Source: Winogradskyella arenosi
GTDB taxonomy: Bacteria; Bacteroidota; Bacteroidia; Flavobacteriales; Flavobacteriaceae
Direction of reading: 5' to 3'
Assembly (NCBI RefSeq): GCF_003337305.1
Contig: NZ_QPJO01000005.1
Coordinates: 124,001-188,000, forward strand
DNA: 64,000 nucleotides
Position 1 is the stretch's first letter. Every line of letters starts with the position of its first letter. A program made the translations under genes and the position numbers. The notes under the pieces are model-generated. The model saw only the letters and a program-made list of their open reading frames with translations, ran no database searches and was not told the DNA's origin. This document shows, piece by piece, positions 1-7,525 of the stretch.

Positions 1-74
1 TATAATCCCTTGGCTACTACAACGTTTTCGATATTTAATAATGAGTTTCACACTGCAAATACTCAAAATTTATG

Positions 75-82
75 TACTTTTG
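75..82 (+). promoter_or_regulatory. putative -7 box of the fbaA promoter
   Basis: TACTTTTG matches the Bacteroidota -7 consensus TAnnTTTG and lies 28 bases upstream of the fbaA start. I do not see a good TTTG -33 partner at the usual spacing, so this call rests on the -7 box and position alone. Confidence 0.4.
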
Positions 83-109
83 GTAACATAAATTATCAAT
101 ACCATAATT

Positions 110-1177
110 ATGAGTCACAATATCAAACCTGGCGTTGCCACAGGAAAAGAAGTTCAAAATATTTTCAACCACGCTAAAGAAAAAGGTTATGCTTTACCTG
201 CGGTAAATGTCATCGGATCTAATACTATTAATGCGGTTTTAGAAACTGCAAAATCTTTAAATGCACCAGTTATCATCCAGTTTTCTAATGGAGGAGCACA
301 GTTTAATGCTGGAAAAAGTTTAAGTAACGAAGACCAAAAAGCGGCTATAGCAGGTTCTATTGCAGGTGCTAAACATATTCACCTTATGGCAGAAGCTTAC
401 GGTGTTCCTGTAATTTTACATACAGACCATTGTGCTAAAAAACTTTTACCTTGGATTGATGGTTTACTAGATGCTAGTGAACAACATTTTAAAGAAACAG
501 GAAAGCCTTTATATAGCTCTCATATGATTGATTTATCTGAGGAGCCATTAGAAGAAAACATTGCCATTTGTAAAACATACTTAGAGCGTATGAGCAAAAT
601 GGGAATGACCTTAGAAATAGAATTAGGAATTACAGGTGGTGAAGAAGACGGTGTAGATAATACAGATGTTGACGATTCTAAACTTTATACACAGCCAGAA
701 GAAGTGGCTTATGCTTATGAAGAGTTAAGTAAAGTTAGTGACCAATTCACTATTGCTGCTGCTTTCGGAAACGTTCACGGTGTATACAAGCCAGGAAACG
801 TAAAATTAACGCCGAAAATTCTTAAGAATTCTCAAGAGTTCTTATCAGAAAAGTACAATTTACCACATAACCATATTGACTTTGTTTTCCACGGTGGATC
901 TGGATCTACAGTAGAAGAAATTAAAGAAGCTATTGGTTACGGTGTGATTAAAATGAATATTGATACGGATATGCAATACGCTTTCTTAACAGGAGTTAGA
1001 GATTACATCCAAGACAATAAAGACTTTTTACAAACCCAAATTGGTAACCCTGAAGGAGACGATGTACCTAACAAAAAGTATTACGATCCACGTGTTTGGT
1101 TACGTAAAGGAGAAGATGCTTTTGTGGCCCGATTGAAAAAAGCCTTTGAAGATTTAAACAATGTTGATACCCTTTAA
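110..1177 (+). CDS. fbaA: class II fructose-bisphosphate aldolase
   Basis: This enzyme interconverts fructose 1,6-bisphosphate with dihydroxyacetone phosphate and glyceraldehyde 3-phosphate, in glycolysis and gluconeogenesis in the cytoplasm. The 355-residue length is close to E. coli FbaA (359). Visible class II zinc-aldolase motifs are HTDHCAKK (about residues 104-111, catalytic Asp and zinc His), AFGNVHGVY (about 219-227, zinc His), FHGGSGS (about 264-270, phosphate loop) and NIDTDMQYA (about 284-292). The start is the ATG at 110; an intrinsic terminator follows the stop, so it appears to be a single-gene unit. Identification is secure from the sequence motifs. Confidence 0.97.
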   Translation: MSHNIKPGVATGKEVQNIFNHAKEKGYALPAVNVIGSNTINAVLETAKSLNAPVIIQFSNGGAQFNAGKSLSNEDQKAAIAGSIAGAKHIHLMAEAYGVPVILHTDHCAKKLLPWIDGLLDASEQHFKETGKPLYSSHMIDLSEEPLEENIAICKTYLERMSKMGMTLEIELGITGGEEDGVDNTDVDDSKLYTQPEEVAYAYEELSKVSDQFTIAAAFGNVHGVYKPGNVKLTPKILKNSQEFLSEKYNLPHNHIDFVFHGGSGSTVEEIKEAIGYGVIKMNIDTDMQYAFLTGVRDYIQDNKDFLQTQIGNPEGDDVPNKKYYDPRVWLRKGEDAFVARLKKAFEDLNNVDTL

Positions 1178-1202
1178 TTCGGTGTATTAATATACTTTTT
1201 TA

Positions 1203-1245
1203 AAACCCGTTAAAACTTATAATCAGAGTTTTAACGGGTTTTTAT
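1203..1245 (+). terminator. intrinsic terminator after fbaA
   Basis: A 14-base perfect inverted repeat (AAACCCGTTAAAAC at 1203-1216 with its complement at 1228-1241) encloses an 11-base loop and runs into a T tract. It lies 26 bases after the fbaA stop. Confidence 0.88.
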
Positions 1246-1285
1246 TTGCTTTTAAGACTGCATTTTAGAGATAGCTTGCTCTATT

Positions 1286-1317
1286 TTTGAGTTATATTTA
1301 ATAAAATAGTAATTTTG
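1286..1317 (+). promoter_or_regulatory. accD promoter, TTTG-N20-TAATTTTG
   Basis: TTTG at 1286-1289 and TAATTTTG at 1310-1317 are separated by 20 bases, which fits the Flavobacterium/Bacteroides housekeeping promoter. It predicts a transcript start near 1324 and therefore a leader of roughly 110 bases before accD. Confidence 0.65.
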
Positions 1318-1345
1318 CACTCTTAGTCTAGTAACTAATAACTCA

Positions 1346-1365
1346 CTTAAAAGACCGATTTTAAG
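1346..1365 (+). promoter_or_regulatory. small hairpin in the accD leader
   Basis: CTTAAAA at 1346-1352 and TTTTAAG at 1359-1365 form a 7-base perfect inverted repeat around the 6-base loop GACCGA, inside the predicted accD 5' leader. It could be an RNA structure or an operator; the sequence does not say which. Confidence 0.35.
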
Positions 1366-1433
1366 ATTTAAAACCTCTAAAAATCATAAACCTGTCCGAA
1401 GCATTGGCTAAGGATCCAAAATTGTAAATTTAT

Positions 1434-2291
1434 ATGGCTTGGTTTAAAAGAAAAGAAAAAGGTATTCATACCTCAACTGAAGAAAAGAAAGATACCCCTA
1501 AAGGCCTTTGGTATAAATCTCCTACTGGAAAAATAATTGACACCAAAGAATTAGAACAAAACTTTTATGTAAGCCCAGAAGATGGCTACCACGTAAGAAT
1601 TGGAAGTAACGAGTATTTCCAAATTTTATTTGACGATAATAAATTCACGGAACTCGATGCTAACTTAACATCTAAAGACCCGCTTAAATTTGAAGATACA
1701 AAGAAGTATCCAGATCGTTTAAAAGCAGCGCAAGCCAAAACCAACTTAAAAGATGCTGTACGTACTGCAGTAGGAAAATCTAATGGCGAAGACTTAGTTA
1801 TTGCTTGTATGGATTTCGCTTTTATTGGAGGCTCAATGGGAAGTGTAGTAGGCGAAAAAATTGCACGTGCTGCAGATTACGCCTTAAAGAATGAAACCCC
1901 TTTAATGATTATCAGTAAATCTGGTGGCGCACGTATGATGGAAGCGGCATTATCTTTAATGCAATTAGCAAAAACATCAGTAAAACTTGCGCAATTAGCA
2001 GACGCTGGTATTCCTTACATCTCTTTATGTACCGATCCTACTACAGGAGGAACCACAGCATCATTTGCTATGCTAGGAGATATTAACATTGCTGAACCTG
2101 GCGCATTAATTGGATTTGCAGGTCCAAGAATTGTTAGAGATACCACCGGAAAAGAACTTCCTGAAGGATTTCAAACTTCAGAATTTTTATTAGAACATGG
2201 ATTCTTAGATTTTATTACACATCGTAAAGATCTTAAGAAACGTGTTAACCTCTACATTGATTTGGTTAAGAATCAAGCTGTAAGGGCTTAA
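1434..2291 (+). CDS. accD: acetyl-CoA carboxylase carboxyltransferase subunit beta
   Basis: With AccA this subunit transfers the carboxyl group from carboxybiotin to acetyl-CoA to give malonyl-CoA, the first step of fatty acid synthesis. The 285-residue protein carries the crotonase-like carboxyltransferase core, including [20 protein letters not shown] (about 127-146), [17 protein letters not shown] (about 162-178), [17 protein letters not shown] (about 201-217) and the oxyanion-forming Gly-Phe-Ala-Gly-Pro-Arg stretch. The N-terminus aligns with the family, but all four zinc-ribbon cysteines are absent: the CxxC pairs of E. coli read SPTG and SPED here. The same replacement is, to my knowledge, usual in Flavobacteriaceae. 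The start at 1434 gives the typical MAWFKRK opening; a promoter and terminator flank the gene. Confidence 0.96.
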   Translation: MAWFKRKEKGIHTSTEEKKDTPKGLWYKSPTGKIIDTKELEQNFYVSPEDGYHVRIGSNEYFQILFDDNKFTELDANLTSKDPLKFEDTKKYPDRLKAAQAKTNLKDAVRTAVGKSNGEDLVIACMDFAFIGGSMGSVVGEKIARAADYALKNETPLMIISKSGGARMMEAALSLMQLAKTSVKLAQLADAGIPYISLCTDPTTGGTTASFAMLGDINIAEPGALIGFAGPRIVRDTTGKELPEGFQTSEFLLEHGFLDFITHRKDLKKRVNLYIDLVKNQAVRA

Positions 2292-2301
2292 TAAACAAAC
2301 T

Positions 2302-2330
2302 AAAAAAAGAGGCGAAATGCCTCTTTTTTT
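2302..2330 (+). terminator. intrinsic terminator after accD
   Basis: GAGGC (2309-2313) pairs with GCCTC (2319-2323) around the loop GAAAT, flanked by seven A and seven T residues. It starts 11 bases after the accD stop. Confidence 0.9.
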
Positions 2331-2423
2331 AGTATATTAGTGTTTAAGTTAATAACTTTTCAACCTTGTTTGCGTTTTTATGGCTTCAGCACTCATTAAG
2401 CAAACAGCAAAACACATACTATT

Positions 2424-2960
2424 ATGAAAACTACAGCACAACTTACCGCCATTTTACTGCTCATGGTGACTACATTTTCTTGTGATGACCTTGACGAACT
2501 TACAGAATTTAACGTCACAGACGATTTCACCACTACCATTAGTGTTTCTGCCTCTGAAGATTCTGAAGGCCAACCCCAAAGTATTACACAATCTGCAACC
2601 TTAGATATTTCCTCTAACCAGGATATTCAAGATAACATTGATCTAATTCAAGATATTACGTTGAACTCCCTAACGTATGAAATTACAAATTACACAGGGA
2701 TTGAAGATGCCACATTAACTGAAGGGTCCTTAACCTTTGGTACGGAAAGCATCACGCTAGCAAATATTAATTTAGAGCAGTCTGATATAGACAACACTAT
2801 CTACACCGTTTCGGATGTGAGCTTATTAAATGCGATTGCTACAGATTTAGAGAATAATACGGTGGTTAGTGTTTTAGTATCGGGTACTGTTAATGCCACT
2901 CCTGTGGTTTTTGATGTTATTGTAACTTTTGATGTTACTGCAACTATTGACGTATTATAA
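2424..2960 (+). CDS. small surface-type lipoprotein, unknown function
   Basis: I do not recognise a family for this 178-residue protein. It opens with a lipoprotein signal peptide: Lys2, a hydrophobic core from about 7 to 17, and lipobox FSC with the lipidated Cys at residue 20. The residues after it (CDDLDEL) are acidic, as in the lipoprotein export signal that sends lipoproteins to the outer surface in Flavobacterium and relatives. The rest is Thr/Ser/Asn/Asp-rich with alternating hydrophobic residues and no Cys, suggesting one or two all-beta domains. It is flanked by terminators on both sides and is probably transcribed alone. No function can be assigned from neighbours. Confidence 0.8.
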   Translation: MKTTAQLTAILLLMVTTFSCDDLDELTEFNVTDDFTTTISVSASEDSEGQPQSITQSATLDISSNQDIQDNIDLIQDITLNSLTYEITNYTGIEDATLTEGSLTFGTESITLANINLEQSDIDNTIYTVSDVSLLNAIATDLENNTVVSVLVSGTVNATPVVFDVIVTFDVTATIDVL

Positions 2961-2982
2961 ACGACTCCGCATAATCACATAT

Positions 2983-3016
2983 AAAAAAAGCGTTTCTTAA
3001 AGGAAACGCTTTTTTT
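2983..3016. terminator. bidirectional terminator between convergent genes
   Basis: A strong stem (GCGTTTC 2990-2996 with GAAACGC 3003-3009) is flanked by A7 and T7 runs, so it can serve both the + strand lipoprotein gene and the - strand histidine kinase gene. Confidence 0.88.
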
Positions 3017-3029
3017 ATAACTTCAATAT

Positions 3030-4154
3030 TTATTCCGCTATACTGGAATCGCACATTTTGAGGTAGATTAAAAACTCAGTCCCCTCATCTACCACACTAT
3101 TCACTTCTACCCGTCCTCCTAAAGATTCAATATGATTTTTTGTAATGAATAATCCAATACCTATAGCATCTTCATTACAGTGAAAGGTATTGTACATATG
3201 AAAGAGTTGCTCTCCAAATTTTTCCATATCAATTCCTAAGCCATTGTCTTTAATTTTAAGCACCACATAATTTGTATCTAATGTACAACTGAGATGGACT
3301 TCTAATCGTCGTTTTTCAGATCTATATTTAATAGCATTAGTAAGAAAGTTAATTAAAATACTATCTAAATATGCGGCCACACCTTTAACACAGATATCTT
3401 CATCAATTTCATTAGCTATTAAAGCATCGGCGTTTTGCGCTAATGCAATAATATTGTAAATGGCTTTTTCTGTAAAATCGTGAAGGTTTAAGGCATCCAA
3501 TTTAGAATCCTCTATAACTCTTATTTTACCAACTTCTGTTAAATGGGCTACCGTTTCTTGTAGATTACCTACCGCTTTTTTAAGAAGCTGAAAATTTTCA
3601 TTCGTATCAAAGTCCGTATAATCTTCAGCTAAAAACTCCGTAATGATTTCTAAATTCCCGGCATGCGATCGTAAATTATGCGTCACAATTTCTGCAAAAG
3701 CGTTTAAGCGTTTGTTCTGCTCATCAGCAACGGTAAGCATAGCTTTTAATTTATTTTCTATTTTTTGGCGTTTGGTAATATCTGTAAACTGCCAAATCAT
3801 ATTCGGGCGTCCCGTTTTAAAATAAACGAGCGATACAGAGATTAAGACCCAAACAATAGACCCATCTTTATGAAAGTAGCGTTGTTTAACCCTGTATTTT
3901 TTAATATCACCATTAATGAGGCGTTCAAATTTTTCTTCGTGTACGCCAAGATCTTCAGCATAAACGATATTATCAATATCCATATTAAACAGATCCCATC
4001 GGGTATAACCAAAAATATCACAGACACTCTCATTAACTTTTAACCAATTTCCATCTAAATTTACAATAGCAATGCCATTGTAAGTATTATTAAAGGTTTG
4101 CTCTAAAACGTCATAGGCGTTAGAGAAATTTCGGAGATGATTTGAAACTTTCAT
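3030..4154 (-). CDS. PAS-domain sensor histidine kinase
   Basis: This is a 374-residue soluble-looking sensor kinase without obvious membrane segments. A PAS/PAC unit spans about residues 18-130 (core motifs NLDGNWLKVNESVCDIFGY and the PAC-like WQFTDITKRQ), followed by a short linker. The dimerisation helix has the phospho-acceptor His159 in VTHNLRSHAGN. The ATPase domain shows the N box (INFLTNAIKYRSEKR, about 268-282), G1 box KDNGLGID (302-309) and G2 box GIGLFITKNHIESLGG (332-347). His159 is followed by Asn rather than the usual Glu, a pattern common in Bacteroidota PAS kinases. No response regulator lies beside it, so its partner is probably encoded elsewhere. Signal and output are unknown. 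Confidence 0.9.
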   Translation of the reverse strand: MKVSNHLRNFSNAYDVLEQTFNNTYNGIAIVNLDGNWLKVNESVCDIFGYTRWDLFNMDIDNIVYAEDLGVHEEKFERLINGDIKKYRVKQRYFHKDGSIVWVLISVSLVYFKTGRPNMIWQFTDITKRQKIENKLKAMLTVADEQNKRLNAFAEIVTHNLRSHAGNLEIITEFLAEDYTDFDTNENFQLLKKAVGNLQETVAHLTEVGKIRVIEDSKLDALNLHDFTEKAIYNIIALAQNADALIANEIDEDICVKGVAAYLDSILINFLTNAIKYRSEKRRLEVHLSCTLDTNYVVLKIKDNGLGIDMEKFGEQLFHMYNTFHCNEDAIGIGLFITKNHIESLGGRVEVNSVVDEGTEFLIYLKMCDSSIAE

Positions 4155-4286
4155 ACATAGCGATTGTTAGGATTAATTTATTGAAAGTTGCTAGTTCGGC
4201 TAAGGGGAGGTCTAAAACTATAAAATCAATATAGGCTTAAGAATATCAAAAAGTTACGAAAAAAAATTTAAATCACAAAAAAATAG

Positions 4287-4294
4287 TATATTTG
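4287..4294 (+). promoter_or_regulatory. rpsO -7 promoter box
   Basis: TATATTTG is a perfect TAnnTTTG box about 55 bases upstream of the rpsO ATG. No clear TTTG -33 element is present. The transcript would start near 4300, just at the leader hairpin. Confidence 0.55.
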
Positions 4295-4299
4295 CGGCT

Positions 4300-4316
4300 C
4301 GAAAGAGATGCTTTCG
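4300..4316 (+). promoter_or_regulatory. hairpin at the 5' end of the rpsO leader
   Basis: CGAAAG (4300-4305) and CTTTCG (4311-4316) form a 6-base perfect stem around the loop AGATG. It sits at the predicted transcript start and could be an S15 autoregulatory or mRNA-stabilising structure, since rpsO is autoregulated in several phyla. This function is inferred. Confidence 0.4.
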
Positions 4317-4348
4317 TGTACATAAAAATCATTTACAATAATATTAGC

Positions 4349-4618
4349 ATGTATTTAAATCAAAAAGGAAAAGAAGAGCTTTTCACAAAACACGGTAAAA
4401 ACGCGCAAGACACTGGTTCTGCAGAAGGACAAATTGCATTATTTACTGTAAGAATTAATCATTTAACAGAACACTTAAAAAGAAATCGTAAAGATTTTAA
4501 TACGGAGCGTTCGCTAGTTAAATTAGTAGGTAAGCGTCGTGCTTTATTAGATTATTTAACTAAGAAAGATGTCTTAAGATATCGTGCTATCGTTAAAGAA
4601 TTAGGATTAAGAAAATAA
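4349..4618 (+). CDS. rpsO: 30S ribosomal protein S15
   Basis: S15 binds 16S rRNA early in assembly of the small-subunit platform. Translation from the ATG at 4349 gives exactly 89 residues, the normal S15 length, with the family signatures DTGSAEGQIALFTVRINHLT and RSLVKLVGKRRALLDYL. An upstream in-frame TTG at 4292 would add 19 residues but falls inside the promoter box, so I reject it. It precedes pnp, the usual rpsO-pnp order, but a terminator lies between them. Confidence 0.97.
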   Translation: MYLNQKGKEELFTKHGKNAQDTGSAEGQIALFTVRINHLTEHLKRNRKDFNTERSLVKLVGKRRALLDYLTKKDVLRYRAIVKELGLRK

Positions 4619-4631
4619 TCTCAATATAAAG

Positions 4632-4656
4632 GCCACGCATTTAGCGTGGCTTTTTG
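4632..4656 (+). terminator. intrinsic terminator after rpsO
   Basis: GCCACGC (4632-4638) pairs with GCGTGGC (4644-4650) around a 5-base loop and is followed by T5. It separates rpsO from pnp and would reduce read-through between them. Confidence 0.9.
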
Positions 4657-4712
4657 TTTTCTATACAACTCACACGTAAGAGTTTAACAATCGTAAAAAA
4701 TAGCATAAAAAT

Positions 4713-4729
4713 CCTAAGTTAATTTTAGG
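4713..4729 (+). promoter_or_regulatory. small inverted repeat upstream of pnp
   Basis: CCTAA (4713-4717) and TTAGG (4725-4729) form a 5-base inverted repeat with a 7-base loop about 80 bases before pnp. It may be part of a pnp leader structure; the support is weak. Confidence 0.25.
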
Positions 4730-4751
4730 GTTCGCGGTTTTTCATTGGTCA

Positions 4752-4785
4752 CCAACAACAACAACTACACAACAACACAACGACC
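4752..4785 (+). promoter_or_regulatory. CAA-rich unstructured leader before pnp
   Basis: A G-free run built almost only of CAA and ACA units precedes pnp by about 30 bases. Such tracts stay single-stranded, and CAA repeats are known to favour translation initiation in other systems. In a phylum that mostly does without Shine-Dalgarno pairing this could help ribosome loading on pnp. The role is inferred. Confidence 0.4.
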
Positions 4786-4811
4786 ATTGTTTAATTAGAA
4801 TTAAAAAATTT

Positions 4812-7064
4812 ATGATTCCAAAAGTTTTTAAAGAGGTCATTGACCTAGGGGATGGTAGAGAAATCTCTATCGAAACCGGAAAATTAGCAAAACAGGCCCA
4901 TGGTTCTGTTGTTGTACAGTCAGGAAAATGTATGTTACTATGTACAGTTGTTTCTAACTACAAGCAAGCCGATGTTGACTTTTTACCATTAACGGTAGAT
5001 TATCGCGAAAAATTTGCAGCTGCTGGGCGTTACCCAGGAGGTTTCTTTAAAAGAGAAGCAAGACCTAGTGATGGAGAAGTATTAACCATGCGTTTAGTAG
5101 ACCGTGTTTTACGTCCATTATTCCCAAAAGATTATCACTCTGAAACTCAGGTGATGATTCAATTAATGTCTCATGATGATGATGTTATGCCAGATGCTAT
5201 GGCAGGTTTAGCCGCTTCTGCTGCTATTCAATTATCAGATTTCCCTTTTGAATGCCCAATTTCTGAAGCAAGAGTTGGTCGTGTAAACGGAGAATTTATC
5301 ATTAACCCTACACGTTCTCAATTAGAAGAATCTGACATCGATATGATGATTGGTGCTTCTGCTGATTCTGTAATGATGGTAGAAGGTGAGATGGATGAGA
5401 TTTCTGAAGAAGAAATGACTGAAGCGATCAAATTTGCTCATGAAGCCATTAAAGTACAATGTGCTGCTCAAGTAAAATTAGCTGAAGCCTTTGGTAAAAA
5501 AGACGTTCGTGAATACGAACCAGAAAGAACTGATGAAGACTTAGCGAAGAAGATTCATGATATGGCATACGACAAAGTTTATGCTGTAGCAAAAGCCGGA
5601 TCTTCTAAGCATGAAAGAAGTGCTGCATTTGCAGAAATAAAAGAAGAAATCAAAGCCTCTTTTTCTGAAGAAGAACAAGAAAATTTTGGTGGATTAATTT
5701 CAAAATATTACTCTAAAGCGGAAAAAGCTGCCGTTAGAGATTTAACATTAAATGAAGGTTTACGTTTAGATGGACGTAAAACTACAGATATTAGACCAAT
5801 CTGGTGTGAGGTAGATTATTTACCATCTACCCATGGTTCTTCTATTTTTACACGTGGAGAAACTCAAGCTTTAGCGACAGTGACTTTAGGTACAAGTAGA
5901 GAAGCTAACCAAATAGATATGCCATCTTACGAAGGTGAAGAGCGTTTCTATTTACACTATAACTTCCCTCCTTTTTCAACTGGAGAAGCGAGACCAATCC
6001 GTGGAACATCTCGTCGTGAGGTAGGACATGGTAACTTAGCACAACGTGCTTTAAAAGGTATGGTTCCTGATGATTGTCCTTACACAGTACGTGTGGTTTC
6101 AGAGATTTTAGAATCTAATGGTTCGTCTTCTATGGCAACGGTTTGTGCTGGTACTATGGCAATGATGGATGCTGGTGTACAATTAAAGAAACCTGTTTCT
6201 GGTATTGCAATGGGATTAATTTCTGATGCTGATTCTGGAAAATACGCCGTATTATCTGATATCTTAGGTGATGAAGATCACTTAGGAGATATGGATTTTA
6301 AAGTTACAGGTACTGCAGATGGTATTACAGCTTGTCAAATGGATATCAAAGTAAAAGGATTATCTTATGAAATCCTTGTTAATGCTTTAAAACAAGCCCG
6401 TGACGGTCGTTTACATATCTTAGGTAAAATTACAGATACTATTGACACGCCTAACCAAGATGTTAAAGAGCATGCGCCTACAATGATTTCTAGACGTATT
6501 CCTAATGAATTTATCGGTGCCTTAATTGGTCCTGGTGGAAAAGTAATTCAGGAAATGCAAAAAGAAACAGAAACCACTATTGTTATTAACGAAGATCCTG
6601 TAACAGAAGAAGGTATTGTTGAAATCTTAGGTGTTGGTAAAAAAGGTATTGATGCTGTAATGGCTAAAATTGATTCTTTATTATTTAAGCCTCAAGTGGG
6701 TAGCATTTACGAAGTTAAAGTTATTAAAATGCTTGACTTTGGTGCTGTTGTTGAATATACAGAAGCTCCAGGAAACGAAGTTTTATTACACGTTTCTGAA
6801 CTTGCATGGGAACGTACAGAAAATGTATCTGATGTTGTAAACATGGGAGATGTATTTGATGTGAAGTACTTTGGTATTGATTCTAGAACACGTAAAGAAA
6901 AAGTATCTCGTAAGGCCATCTTACCAAAACCAGAAGGTTATGTAGCAAGACCACCAAGAGATGACAAACGTTCTGGTGGACGTGATAACAGAGGAAGAGA
7001 TAATCGCGGACGTGACAACAGACGTGATGATCGTAAACCTAGAGAAGAAAAGAAAGAAGATTAA
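4812..7064 (+). CDS. pnp: polyribonucleotide nucleotidyltransferase (PNPase)
   Basis: PNPase degrades RNA 3' to 5' by phosphorolysis and is part of RNA turnover. The 750-residue protein shows the full order: first RNase PH-like domain (about 10-140), helical middle domain (about 150-310), second catalytic RNase PH domain (about 315-550), a KH domain with the GPGG loop (about 558-620) and an S1 domain (about 628-700). The C-terminal tail after about residue 711 is very basic and made of Arg-Asp-Asn/Arg-Gly repeats, longer than in E. coli PNPase (711 residues in all). The start at 4812 ([18 protein letters not shown]) matches the family. A terminator follows the stop. Confidence 0.97.
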   Translation: MIPKVFKEVIDLGDGREISIETGKLAKQAHGSVVVQSGKCMLLCTVVSNYKQADVDFLPLTVDYREKFAAAGRYPGGFFKREARPSDGEVLTMRLVDRVLRPLFPKDYHSETQVMIQLMSHDDDVMPDAMAGLAASAAIQLSDFPFECPISEARVGRVNGEFIINPTRSQLEESDIDMMIGASADSVMMVEGEMDEISEEEMTEAIKFAHEAIKVQCAAQVKLAEAFGKKDVREYEPERTDEDLAKKIHDMAYDKVYAVAKAGSSKHERSAAFAEIKEEIKASFSEEEQENFGGLISKYYSKAEKAAVRDLTLNEGLRLDGRKTTDIRPIWCEVDYLPSTHGSSIFTRGETQALATVTLGTSREANQIDMPSYEGEERFYLHYNFPPFSTGEARPIRGTSRREVGHGNLAQRALKGMVPDDCPYTVRVVSEILESNGSSSMATVCAGTMAMMDAGVQLKKPVSGIAMGLISDADSGKYAVLSDILGDEDHLGDMDFKVTGTADGITACQMDIKVKGLSYEILVNALKQARDGRLHILGKITDTIDTPNQDVKEHAPTMISRRIPNEFIGALIGPGGKVIQEMQKETETTIVINEDPVTEEGIVEILGVGKKGIDAVMAKIDSLLFKPQVGSIYEVKVIKMLDFGAVVEYTEAPGNEVLLHVSELAWERTENVSDVVNMGDVFDVKYFGIDSRTRKEKVSRKAILPKPEGYVARPPRDDKRSGGRDNRGRDNRGRDNRRDDRKPREEKKED

Positions 7065-7086
7065 TTCTTTTTAAGTCTATAAATTT

Positions 7087-7119
7087 AAAACCGCTTCATA
7101 CTAATGAAGCGGTTTTTTT
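7087..7119 (+). terminator. intrinsic terminator after pnp
   Basis: AAAACCGCTTCAT (7087-7099) pairs with ATGAAGCGGTTTT (7104-7116) around a short loop and continues into a T7 run. Confidence 0.92.
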
Positions 7120-7525
7120 GTTTTCTAGTCCCTACACATTCGCTTATAGGACCCCTGCCATTACAGCCAACCCAAACGTCATGTCTAGAGTAAAGCTCAT
7201 CACTGTGTCACAATTGCTAATACCACATAAACAAAATCGCTTCTTCTCCCATTTCCATATATGGCCATCTCTAACGTTTTTAGGGGTATAAATGCTCCCA
7301 TATCCCCATTTATGTTCTTAAGTCTTTCAACAATAATAACGCTTTTATACGCCTACTTTTTAACAGGCCATCTTACTAAAAACGCTTCAAATCAGCAGTA
7401 AAATCAAGCCCTTAGAAATTATAAAGTTTTCTTAATAAATGCATCGGCATGGTCTAAGTTACAATTGTCGTCGTATATACTTTAAACAATTTAGTCACAA
7501 TCAACAAACTAAAAACTTCATTTCT
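7120..7525. other. intergenic region between pnp and the GT2 gene
   Basis: About 400 bases without a supportable gene. An in-frame extension of the glycosyltransferase upstream to 7439 exists but looks non-coding. I see no clear TAnnTTTG promoter box; TATACTTTA near 7470 is the closest. No hairpin or repeat is convincing. Confidence 0.5.

Noticed and set aside
4292..4348. Possible 19-residue N-terminal extension of S15 from a TTG at 4292
   Set aside because: It overlaps the TATATTTG promoter box, and starting at the ATG at 4349 gives the exact family length of 89 residues.
7260..7320. Possible hairpin from GGGGTATA and ATATCCCC
   Set aside because: The two arms do not pair properly when read as reverse complements, so there is no real stem.
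7439..7525. N-terminal extension of the GT2 glycosyltransferase
   Set aside because: The extra 29 residues are unlike the family and lie in sequence that looks intergenic; tandem ATGs at 7526 and 7529 are better.
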